A stretch of 64,000 nt of DNA from CBDCCV01 sp965215025. GTDB taxonomy: Bacteria; Bacteroidota; Rhodothermia; Rhodothermales; Salinibacteraceae. Each line of letters begins with the position of its first letter. Within the stretch, counting starts at the first letter, position 1. Location: positions 744,001 through 808,000 of the forward strand of contig CBDCCV010000001.1 in NCBI GenBank assembly GCA_965215025.1. The letters run 5' to 3'. Position numbers and translations under genes: made by a program. This document shows, one piece after another, positions 1 to 8,035 of this stretch. The notes under the pieces are model-generated. The model saw nothing but the letters and a program-made list of their open reading frames with translations, was not told where the DNA came from and searched no databases.

Positions 1-2
1 GC

Positions 3-119
3 GTGGGCCTCTTCGCCCTTGCCGGCGGCCTCGTGCTCTTCGTCGCCCTTTTGACGGTGAGCTACCACGCCGCCAAGGCTGCGCTGAGCGACCCGGTCCA
101 GAGCCTGCGGCACGAGTGA
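3..119 (+). CDS. C-terminal end of a MacB/FtsX-like ABC transporter permease (5' truncated by window)
   Basis: Only the last 38 residues and the stop are in the window. They form a hydrophobic segment (GLFALAGGLVLFVALLTVSY) followed by a short cytoplasmic tail ending DPVQSLRHE. The permease at 8036-10504 ends with the identical DPVQSLRHE and the one at 5496-7949 ends DPVKSLRHE, so this is the last transmembrane helix and tail of another member of the same tandem family. The rest lies upstream of the window. Frame and family are clear from the paralogues; nothing can be said about its complete length. Confidence 0.85.
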   Translation: MGLFALAGGLVLFVALLTVSYHAAKAALSDPVQSLRHE

Positions 120-171
120 CCCCGCACGAGCGACCCGTGATCACCTCCTGCCCCCCGCCGACACCTGCACT

Positions 172-444
172 ATGAACCAGATCTGCATCCGCATCCCCAC
201 GCTGCGCACCGGCGAACCCATCGAGCTGGACGTGACCATCGGCGGCCGGAAGCGGCTCATGCACTACCGCGTCGAGCAGGTAGACTCTGCCGCGGCCGCC
301 TCGGGGGCCGAGCGCATCGAGCGCCTGCACGCTTTCGTGAACGGCTACGACCGCGGCTGGGAACTCGTCCAGATCGGCACGCCGAGCGCCGAGGGCTTCG
401 TCCCCGTCATGTTCCGCCAAGCGCAGCCCGCGCCCCTCGCTTAA
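172..444 (+). CDS. Small hypothetical protein, 90 aa
   Basis: A 90-residue soluble protein beginning MNQICIRIP, with no signal peptide, no membrane segment and no motif that I recognise. It lies between two permease genes on the same strand, 52 bases after the partial permease and 8 bases before the next permease start, so it is probably cotranscribed with them. Codon use resembles the neighbours, and the tight spacing to the following ATG supports a real gene. The sequence has a beta-rich pattern (alternating hydrophobic residues in IPTLRTGEPIELDVTIGG), which could be a small beta-barrel or sandwich. That reading is inference only. Confidence 0.6.
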   Translation: MNQICIRIPTLRTGEPIELDVTIGGRKRLMHYRVEQVDSAAAASGAERIERLHAFVNGYDRGWELVQIGTPSAEGFVPVMFRQAQPAPLA

Positions 445-452
445 GCCCCGTC

Positions 453-2843
453 ATGCTCCAGAACTACCTCAAGGTCGCCCTGCGCAGCCTGCGGCGCGAC
501 GCCGGCTTCTCGGCCATCAACCTCTTCGGCCTCGCCGTGGGGATCGCCGTTTGCCTTTTAATCTTCCTCTTCGTCCGTCACCAGTGGCGCGCCGACCGCT
601 TCCACGAGAACGCCTCTCGCATCGCGCGCGTGACGACGTGGGCGGGTGAGAACCGCTTCGCCGCCGCGCCGCCGCCCGTCGGCCCCGCACTTGCGGCAGA
701 GCATCCGGGCGTGGAGGAGGTCGTGCGGATGGCGCAGTATCTTAGCGCGATTGTCGAGCGCGGGCCGAACCGCTTCGAGATGGAGTACCTGCAGACGGAG
801 CCGTCCTTCTTCCGCGTCTTCGACTTCGACCTCGCCGCAGGCGACGAGAAGACGGCGCTGGCCGAGCCGTACACGGCCGTGCTCTCCGAGGAGGTGGCGA
901 CGAAGCTCTTCGGCCAAGAAGATCCCGTCGGGCGGACGTTCACGTGGCAGAACGTGGGCACCTTCACCGTCACCGGCATTCTGGCCGAGCCGCCCGGCCC
1001 GACGCATCTGGACTACGGCCTCGTCTTCTCCTACGCCACGCGCGCCGCCCGCGAGGACGAGCGCGAGGCGGACTGGCAGCACCTCGGCCGCGAGTACGCC
1101 TATCTCCTGCTGAGCGAAAGTGCCGACCCGGCCTCCGTCGAAGCGGCCCTGAACAGCCTCGGCCGGCGCCACTGGCCCGAGCACGTGGCCGCGCGCTGGC
1201 GCTTCCAGCTCCAGCCGCTCACCGCCATCGCCCTCGGCTCGTTCAGCCTGTGGAACCGCATCCAGAGCGGCGGCCTGACCTGGACGATCCTCTTCGTCCT
1301 TATAGGGCTGGCCGCCGTCGTGCTCCTCGCCGCCGGGTTCAACTACGTGAACCTGACGGTGGCGCGCTCGCTCGGGCGGGCCAAGGAGATCGGCGTCCGG
1401 AAAGCCGTGGGCGCGCAGCGGACGCAGCTCGTCGGGCAGTTTTTGTGCGAGGCCGTGCTGACGACGTTTTTCGCCATGCTTCTCGCGCTCGTCCTCTTGC
1501 AAGGGCTGGTGCCGGCGTTCGAGCGCCTCTCGATCATGCAGTTTTTCGAGATGGACCGGCTGAGCTTCGCCGAGGAGCCGATGTGGGCGCTGTGGCTCGC
1601 GGGCTTCGCGGCGGCGGTGGGCCTCGTGGCGGGAGCGTACCCGGCCTTCGTCCTCTCGCGCCCGTCGCCGACGCAGATTTTGAAGCCCGCTTCCACGGCC
1701 TCGGTGTGGAAAGGCGTCCTCTCGGTGAACCTGCGCAAGGGGCTGATGGCGCTCCAGATCGTCTTCGCCCTCGTCCTCGTGATCTCGACGGCGCACCTGT
1801 ACCAGCAAGCCTCGGCCATGCTTGGGGCGGATCACGGCTTCCGCACCGAAGGCGTCTTCGGCGTGGGGCTGCGCGGCGTGGACTACGCCACGTTCCGCCA
1901 GGAGGCCGAGAAGGTGCCCGGCGTCGCCGGCGTGACGGGCATCTCGGACATCTTCGTCGGCGGCGACTACGACCACCGCGACCTGAGCCGGCCCGAGGCG
2001 CCCCAGGACACGCTCCGCAGCGCGAACTACTACGCCGTGGACTCGGCCTACGTCCGCCAGATGGGGCTGCCCGTAACCGCCCGGCTGCCGGATGCCGAAA
2101 AGCGCTTCGCCAGCGGCGAGGCCCTCTGGCTGAACGAGACGGCCACGCGCGCGCTCGGCTTCGGCGCCGCGCGGGACGCGCTGGGCGCTTCCGTCTCTAT
2201 AAACGACGAAGGGCCGTTTGCCGTCGCCGGCGTGGTGGCGGGCGTGCACTTCAACAGCCTCAACAAGCACCTCGAGCCGCTGGCGCTGCGCTACGAGCCG
2301 GACGAGCTGGGCCGGGCGCTCGTCCTGGCCGAGGGCCGTCCGCTCAGCGCCGTGACGGACGACGTGGAGGCGGTGTGGGAAGACCTCGGCGCGGCGTACC
2401 CGTTCACGCAGCGCGCCTACGCCGACCTCTTCCAGATGCGCTACGGCGGCTACGCGGACCTGGCCTACCTCGCGGGCGGCATGGCGCTCCTGGCCGTCTT
2501 GATCGCCTGCCTCGGCCTCCTGGGCATCGCCGCCTACACGACGCGGACGCGCGTGAAGGAGATCGGCGTCCGGAAGGCGCTCGGGGCAAGCGCGGGCGAC
2601 ATCGTGCGGCTGCTCTCCGGCGGCTACCTCGCGCTTTTCGCCGGGGCCGCCGCAGTGGCCGTGCCCTTGGCGTGGTGGATCAACGCGCAGTGGCTCCGCG
2701 CCTTTGCGTATCCCGTGCCGCAGCGGGCGTGGCTGTTCGCGCTGGGCGTCGGGGCGCTCCTCGCGCTCGTGCTCTTGGCTGTGGGCACGCAGACGCTCCG
2801 CGCCGCGCGCGCCAACCCGGCCGAGAGCCTGCGCTCGGAATAG
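453..2843 (+). CDS. ABC transporter permease, MacB/FtsX family, double module (796 aa)
   Basis: An inner-membrane permease of the MacB/LolC/FtsX type, which works with a cytoplasmic ATPase to move or release substrates on the periplasmic side (mechanotransmission). Visible parts are a first TM at about residues 22-42, a large periplasmic MacB core domain to about 275, and three TMs forming an FtsX domain with the loop motif KEIGVRKAVGA near 310. A fifth TM lies near 425-447, followed by a second periplasmic core and three more TMs with KEIGVRKALGAS near 701. Eight TMs and two FtsX modules in one chain is the usual form in Bacteroidota. The start ATG directly gives MLQNYLKVALRSLRRDAG, the family N-terminus. 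The substrate is unknown. Confidence 0.92.
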   Translation: MLQNYLKVALRSLRRDAGFSAINLFGLAVGIAVCLLIFLFVRHQWRADRFHENASRIARVTTWAGENRFAAAPPPVGPALAAEHPGVEEVVRMAQYLSAIVERGPNRFEMEYLQTEPSFFRVFDFDLAAGDEKTALAEPYTAVLSEEVATKLFGQEDPVGRTFTWQNVGTFTVTGILAEPPGPTHLDYGLVFSYATRAAREDEREADWQHLGREYAYLLLSESADPASVEAALNSLGRRHWPEHVAARWRFQLQPLTAIALGSFSLWNRIQSGGLTWTILFVLIGLAAVVLLAAGFNYVNLTVARSLGRAKEIGVRKAVGAQRTQLVGQFLCEAVLTTFFAMLLALVLLQGLVPAFERLSIMQFFEMDRLSFAEEPMWALWLAGFAAAVGLVAGAYPAFVLSRPSPTQILKPASTASVWKGVLSVNLRKGLMALQIVFALVLVISTAHLYQQASAMLGADHGFRTEGVFGVGLRGVDYATFRQEAEKVPGVAGVTGISDIFVGGDYDHRDLSRPEAPQDTLRSANYYAVDSAYVRQMGLPVTARLPDAEKRFASGEALWLNETATRALGFGAARDALGASVSINDEGPFAVAGVVAGVHFNSLNKHLEPLALRYEPDELGRALVLAEGRPLSAVTDDVEAVWEDLGAAYPFTQRAYADLFQMRYGGYADLAYLAGGMALLAVLIACLGLLGIAAYTTRTRVKEIGVRKALGASAGDIVRLLSGGYLALFAGAAAVAVPLAWWINAQWLRAFAYPVPQRAWLFALGVGALLALVLLAVGTQTLRAARANPAESLRSE

Positions 2844-2888
2844 CTTCCGTTCAACGTTCTCACGTTCAACGCTTAACGAGGAAACGTC

Positions 2889-5408
2889 ATGCTCAAGAAC
2901 TACCTCAAGATCACCTTGCGCAGCCTCCGCCGCCGGAAGGGGTACGCCGCGCTCAACATCGCCGGCCTGGCCGTGGGGATGGCCTGCTGCGTCCTCATCG
3001 GCCTTTACGTGCGGCACGAGCTGAGCTACGACCGCTTCCACGCCAACGCCGACCGTCTCTACCGCGTGGCACAGACGAAGCCGATGGGGGCGATGGCGGG
3101 CACCGGCGCGGCGCTGGGGCCGGCACTGGCGGAAGACTTCCCGCAGATCGAGGCCGCCATGCGCTTCATCCGCAACGACAAGCGCGTTGCCGTCGAGCAT
3201 CCGGAAACGGGCGAGGTGCGGCGCTTCGAGGAGGAAGGCTTCGTCTACGCCGATCCGGCCGTGCTGGAGGCATTCCCGTTCCCGCTTGTGCAGGGCGATG
3301 CGGCCTCGGCGCTGGCGCGGCCCGGCACCGTCATTCTCACGGAAGAGACGGCGCGGCGCTACTTCGGCGACGCCGACCCGATGGGCCGCACGCTGCGCCT
3401 GGAAGGCGGCGGCGAGCCGTTCCCGCTCACCGTCGCCGGCGTGGTAGAGGACGTGCCGAACGCCTCGCACCTCTCGTTCGACCTCTTGACAGGCTACGAC
3501 ACGTTCAAGGCCGAGCAGGGGATCCCCGTCGAGCAGCAGTTCACGAGCTACTGGTGGCCGTGGGGGTGGACCTACGTGCTGCTCGAAGACGGCGCCGACG
3601 CTGAGGCGCTGGAGGCGCTGCTGGGCGGCTTCGCCGAGCGGCGACGCGGCGACCGGACCTTCGTGCCGTTTCTCCAGCCCATCACGCGCATCCACCTCTA
3701 CTCGGACCTCAGCGGCGAGTGGGAGGCCAACGGCAGCGCGCAGGTGGTGGGCGTCTTTGCAGCGATTGCGCTCTTCGTCTTGCTCCTGGCGGGCGTCAAC
3801 TTCGTGAACCTTGCGACGGCGCGGGCGGCGGAGCGCGCGCGCGAGGTGGGCGTGCGCAAGGCCGTGGGCGCCGGGCGCGGGCAGGTGGCGCGGCAGTTCC
3901 TGGGCGAGGCGCTGCTCTTGACAGGCGTGGCGCTCGCCCTCGCGCTTGTCATCGCGCGGGCGGGGCTGCCAGCCTTCAACGCGCTGGCGGGCACGTCGCT
4001 GAGCCTGCCGTACGGCGCGCCGGTGTTCTGGGGGGCGCTCTTGGGCGTCTTCCTGCTCGTGGGCCTGGGCGCGGGCGGCTACCCGGCGCTGGTGCTCTCG
4101 GGGTTCGACCCGGCGCGCGTCTTGAAGGGCAGCGCCTCGGGCCGCTCGGCGGCGGGCGGGGCGCGGCTGCGCAAAGGGCTGGTCGTCTTCCAGTTCACCG
4201 TCTCGGTCGCGCTCATCGCGGCGACGGCCGTGGCGTTCCAGCAGCTTCAGTACCTGCGCGCGGCCCCGCTCGGCTTTGACGAGGCGCGCGTGGCGGCGCT
4301 GGACCTGAAAGCGACGGCGCCCGCCCGTCCGCTCAAGGAGGCGCTACTGCGGCAGCCGGGCATCGAGGCGGTAAGCTTCGCCTCGCAGCGGCCCGGCTTC
4401 GGCGCCAACGCCGAGGTGCCCTTCGAGACTGAAGAAGACCGCAGCTACACGCCATCCGACCAGATCGCCCCCGAAGACGAGAGCGCCGCCAACCGCACGC
4501 GCTACCAGAACGTGAGCGCGGGCTACTTCAGCCTGATGGACATCCCCGTCCTCGCCGGGCGCGAGTTCTCCGACGCCCGCCCCGCCGACCTCGGCGAAAT
4601 GCTGCGCGACGAGGAGCACGCCGGCCCGTTCTTCCGCGGGCGCGCCAAGATTCTGAACCGCGCCGCCGTGGAGGCGCTGGGCTGGACGCCCGAAGAGGTC
4701 ATCGGCAAGACGTTCCGCATGTACACCTCGGAGGGCGGCACGCTCTACATGGACACGCAGGGGCCGATCATCGGCGTGGTGGAAAACGTGCACACGAGTT
4801 CGATGCGCGAAGAGATCGTGCCGATGGTCTATGAGCCGGCGGGGGTGCCAGGCAGCAACGGCACCTACGGGCTGAACTACGCGCTGGTGAAGCTGGCGCC
4901 CGGCTCGGCCGCTGGCGCGATGGACGCGCTGGAGGCGGCCTGGGACGCGGTCGTGCCGGAGGTGCCCTTCGAGGCTTCGTTCCTGGACGAGGCGCTCGAC
5001 AACCGCTACGAGCGCGAGCAGCGGCTGGGGCAGGTCTTCGCCGTCTTCGCACTTGTGGCGATCTTCGTCGCGTGCCTGGGCCTCTTCGGGCTGGCCGCCT
5101 ACACGGCGCAGCAGCGCACCAAGGAGATCGGCATCCGTAAGGCGCTGGGCGCGAGTGCGGCGAGCATCGTCGGCCTCTTGTCGAAGGACTTCCTGGGGCT
5201 GGTGGCCGTGGCCGTGGTGCTGGCCGCGCCGGTGGCCTACCTCGGCATGAGCCGGTGGCTGGAGGGCTTCGCCTACCGGATCGCACTGGGGCCGGGCGTC
5301 TTCCTCGCGGCCGGCGCCGCGGCGCTCCTGATCGCGCTCCTTACCGTGAGCTACCAAGCGCTCAAGGCCGCCCGCACCGATCCCACCAAAGCGCTGCGCT
5401 CCGAGTGA
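2889..5408 (+). CDS. ABC transporter permease, MacB/FtsX family, double module (839 aa)
   Basis: A paralogue of the preceding permease with the same double-FtsX plan. The N-terminus is MLKNYLKITLRSLRRRKGY, with TM1 near residues 20-43 and a periplasmic core to about 290. The first FtsX loop motif REVGVRKAVGAG is near 321 and the second, KEIGIRKALGAS, near 744. The chain ends DPTKALRSE. It is 45 bases downstream of the previous stop. The spacer contains a GTTCAACG-like doublet and no obvious terminator, so an operon is likely. It should partner with the ATPase encoded at 10564-11268, the only ATPase in the array. The two periplasmic cores are the parts that differ most between paralogues, as expected if they confer substrate or partner specificity (inference). 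Confidence 0.92.
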   Translation: MLKNYLKITLRSLRRRKGYAALNIAGLAVGMACCVLIGLYVRHELSYDRFHANADRLYRVAQTKPMGAMAGTGAALGPALAEDFPQIEAAMRFIRNDKRVAVEHPETGEVRRFEEEGFVYADPAVLEAFPFPLVQGDAASALARPGTVILTEETARRYFGDADPMGRTLRLEGGGEPFPLTVAGVVEDVPNASHLSFDLLTGYDTFKAEQGIPVEQQFTSYWWPWGWTYVLLEDGADAEALEALLGGFAERRRGDRTFVPFLQPITRIHLYSDLSGEWEANGSAQVVGVFAAIALFVLLLAGVNFVNLATARAAERAREVGVRKAVGAGRGQVARQFLGEALLLTGVALALALVIARAGLPAFNALAGTSLSLPYGAPVFWGALLGVFLLVGLGAGGYPALVLSGFDPARVLKGSASGRSAAGGARLRKGLVVFQFTVSVALIAATAVAFQQLQYLRAAPLGFDEARVAALDLKATAPARPLKEALLRQPGIEAVSFASQRPGFGANAEVPFETEEDRSYTPSDQIAPEDESAANRTRYQNVSAGYFSLMDIPVLAGREFSDARPADLGEMLRDEEHAGPFFRGRAKILNRAAVEALGWTPEEVIGKTFRMYTSEGGTLYMDTQGPIIGVVENVHTSSMREEIVPMVYEPAGVPGSNGTYGLNYALVKLAPGSAAGAMDALEAAWDAVVPEVPFEASFLDEALDNRYEREQRLGQVFAVFALVAIFVACLGLFGLAAYTAQQRTKEIGIRKALGASAASIVGLLSKDFLGLVAVAVVLAAPVAYLGMSRWLEGFAYRIALGPGVFLAAGAAALLIALLTVSYQALKAARTDPTKALRSE

Positions 5409-5495
5409 GGCACGTCGTGTTCGCGTGCGGACGCGCTCGCAAGTCTTCAACGCCTTCGGACGCTGCTTCACGCAAACGCTTAAACACCTGAACAC

Positions 5496-7949
5496 ATGTT
5501 AAAAAACTACGCTAAGATCATCTACCGCACCCTGGCTCGAAGCCCCGGCTACACGGCCATCAACGTCGGCGGGCTGGCGCTGGGGGTGGCCGGCTGCATC
5601 CTCATCGCCCTGTTCGTGCGGGACGAACTCTCCTACGACCGCTTCCACGAGAAGGCTGACCGGATCTACCGCGTCACGAACAGGGGGGAGCGCCTCGCCA
5701 CGTCTGCCCTGCTGGCGCCGACGATGGAGGAGGAACTGCCGGAGGTGGAGCGGGCCGTGCGCCTGAGCCGCCGCTGGAGTTTTGCAGACGATGTGCTGGT
5801 CACGCGCGGCGACGCCTCGTTTTACGAAGGCGGCTTCCTCTTTTTTACCGACCCCGCGTTCTTCGAGGTCTTCAGCTTCCCGCTGCTCAAGGGCAACCCG
5901 GAGACCGCGCTGGAACGGCCGTTCACCGTCGTCCTCTCCGAGACGATGGCACGGAAGTACTTCGGTGGCGAAGACCCCATCGGCAAGACGCTCACCATCG
6001 AGGGGCCTTGGGACGCGCACGACTTCACCGTGACGGGCGTCGTCGAGGACGCGCCGTCCAACAGCCACTTCACCTACAGCTTCCTGGCCTCGTTCGCCAC
6101 CCGGTTCCAGACCGATCCGGGTCCCGAGAACATCCTCCACTGGGGCTACGTCACCGACTACACCTACGTCCTGCTGGATGAAGCAAACGACATCGGCGCG
6201 TTGCGAGCGAAGATGCCGGATTTCTACCGGCGGCATCACGGAGAACGCTTGGCGGGGATGCCCGACGATCAGAAGCCCGACCTGAGCAACGCCTACACGT
6301 TCCAGCCGCTTCCGAGCATCCACCTGCACTCGCACCTGGAGGGCGAGCTGAAGCCGAACAGCGAGGTGCGCTACCTCTACATCTTCTCGGCGGTGGCGCT
6401 GCTCATCCTGCTGATCGCCGGCATCAACTACATGACGCTGGCGACGGCGCGGGCGGCACAGCGGGCGCGCGAGGTGGGCGTGCGTAAGGTCGTCGGGGCG
6501 ACGCGCGGGCAACTGGTGCGGCAATTCCTGGGCGAGTCGGCGCTGCTTACGGCGCTGGCCCTCGCGTTGGCTGCTTGCGTCGTGCGGTTTGGCCTGCCGG
6601 CGTTCAACCAGTTTACCGGCAAGGAGATCAGCATCGGCTTCGCGTCGGCGCCCTGGTTTTGGCCGGCGCTGCTGGGCGGCGGCCTGCTCATCAGCCTGCT
6701 GGCGGGCGGCTATCCCGCGCTCGTCCTCTCCGGCTTCCGCCCCACGCTGGCGATGAAGGGGCTGACGGGGCGGAGCGCGTCGAACGCCTGGTTCCGAAGC
6801 AGTCTGGTGACGCTCCAGTTCGCCATCTCCATCGCGCTCATCGCGTCCACGCTGATCGTCCAGAGCCAGCTCGGCTACATGAAGAACAAGCGCCTGGGCC
6901 TGAACCCCGAGCAGGTGATCGTCCTCGACACGCGCGGCAAGCTCGGATCGGTGTCGCAGCGGTTTGGGCCGTTCAAGCAGGAGCTGCTGCGCAACCCGGC
7001 CATCACGCACGTCACGGCGGTGAATCCGGGCCTACCCACACCAGCGGACTACTCGCACAGATTGTTTCCTAAAAACCCAAGAGAAGCATCGTCCAGAGAA
7101 GAAGCAGAAGCCATGCCGAGGGCGACGGTCCTGTCGGCCGGGATGGGCTTTCTGGAGACGCTGGACATCCCGCTCGTCAAAGGACGCGCCCTCCGCCCGA
7201 CTGACTTCGACTCGATCCGCGCCGAAGGCGGCTTTACGCCGGTCCTCATTAATCAGGCGGCCGCCGATGCGTTCGGGTGGGAGGAGCCACTCGGAAAGGA
7301 GTTCGCGTGCTGCCTGCGTCCGACACCGCGCGTGGTCGGTGTGGTGGAGGACTTTCACTACCAGTCGCTCAAGCAGCGGATCGCCCCGTTGGCCGTCGTG
7401 CCCACGTGGTGGTCACGCCACGTGCTCGTACGCGCCCAGACGGACGACCTGCCGGCGACGCTCAACTACATCGAAGCGCAGTGGAACGACACGGCACCGG
7501 ACTACCCGTTCGCCTACACGTTCCTGGACAGCCGGTTCGCCGCGCTCTACGACGCCGAGGAGCGCTTGGCCCAGGTCTTCGGCGTGTTCGCGCTGCTGGC
7601 CATAGGGATTGCCTGCATGGGTCTTTTCGGACTGGCCGCCTACGTTGCCGGCACGCGCACCCGAGAGATCGGCATTCGCAAGGTGCTCGGCGCTTCGGTG
7701 GCGAGCATCGTGGCGCTCTTGTCGAAGGACTTCTTCCGGCTGGTCCTCCTCGCGCTTGCCGTCGCCGCGCCCGTGGCGTACGTCGCCATGCAGTACTGGC
7801 TGGAGGACTTCGCTTACCGCATCGAGATTGGCCCGTGGGTCTTCGTCGGCGCGGGGGCTGCCGCGTTTCTGGCGGCGCTTCTCGCCGTCGGCTATCAATC
7901 CATCAAGGCCGCCCTGGCCGACCCCGTCAAGAGCCTGCGCCACGAATGA
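5496..7949 (+). CDS. ABC transporter permease, MacB/FtsX family, double module (817 aa)
   Basis: Third complete permease of the array. It begins MLKNYAKIIYRTLARSPGY. The conserved FtsX loop motifs are REVGVRKVVGAT near residue 325 and REIGIRKVLGAS near 722, and it ends DPVKSLRHE. The eight-TM, two-periplasmic-core layout matches its neighbours. Within the second core, around nucleotides 7040-7110, the base composition becomes locally less GC-rich and the residues include a basic stretch (FPKNPREASSREEAEAMPR), which looks like a paralogue-specific insertion. The 87-base spacer before the gene resembles the spacer after it (shared TCGCGTGCGGACG and AACACCTGAACACA words), evidence that gene and spacer were duplicated together. 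Confidence 0.92.
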   Translation: MLKNYAKIIYRTLARSPGYTAINVGGLALGVAGCILIALFVRDELSYDRFHEKADRIYRVTNRGERLATSALLAPTMEEELPEVERAVRLSRRWSFADDVLVTRGDASFYEGGFLFFTDPAFFEVFSFPLLKGNPETALERPFTVVLSETMARKYFGGEDPIGKTLTIEGPWDAHDFTVTGVVEDAPSNSHFTYSFLASFATRFQTDPGPENILHWGYVTDYTYVLLDEANDIGALRAKMPDFYRRHHGERLAGMPDDQKPDLSNAYTFQPLPSIHLHSHLEGELKPNSEVRYLYIFSAVALLILLIAGINYMTLATARAAQRAREVGVRKVVGATRGQLVRQFLGESALLTALALALAACVVRFGLPAFNQFTGKEISIGFASAPWFWPALLGGGLLISLLAGGYPALVLSGFRPTLAMKGLTGRSASNAWFRSSLVTLQFAISIALIASTLIVQSQLGYMKNKRLGLNPEQVIVLDTRGKLGSVSQRFGPFKQELLRNPAITHVTAVNPGLPTPADYSHRLFPKNPREASSREEAEAMPRATVLSAGMGFLETLDIPLVKGRALRPTDFDSIRAEGGFTPVLINQAAADAFGWEEPLGKEFACCLRPTPRVVGVVEDFHYQSLKQRIAPLAVVPTWWSRHVLVRAQTDDLPATLNYIEAQWNDTAPDYPFAYTFLDSRFAALYDAEERLAQVFGVFALLAIGIACMGLFGLAAYVAGTRTREIGIRKVLGASVASIVALLSKDFFRLVLLALAVAAPVAYVAMQYWLEDFAYRIEIGPWVFVGAGAAAFLAALLAVGYQSIKAALADPVKSLRHE

Positions 7950-8035
7950 GCACGTGCTCGCGTGCGGACGTGCGCACGCCGTTCACTTCGCCCGTGCCGT
8001 CCATGAACACCTGAACACACAAACCACCTAAACAC

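Noticed and set aside
558..3695. Very long minus-strand open frame (over 1000 codons) opposite the permease genes
   Set aside because: It covers two well-conserved permease genes on the plus strand, is Arg/His/Gly-rich and has no recognisable domain. It is a side effect of high GC in third positions.
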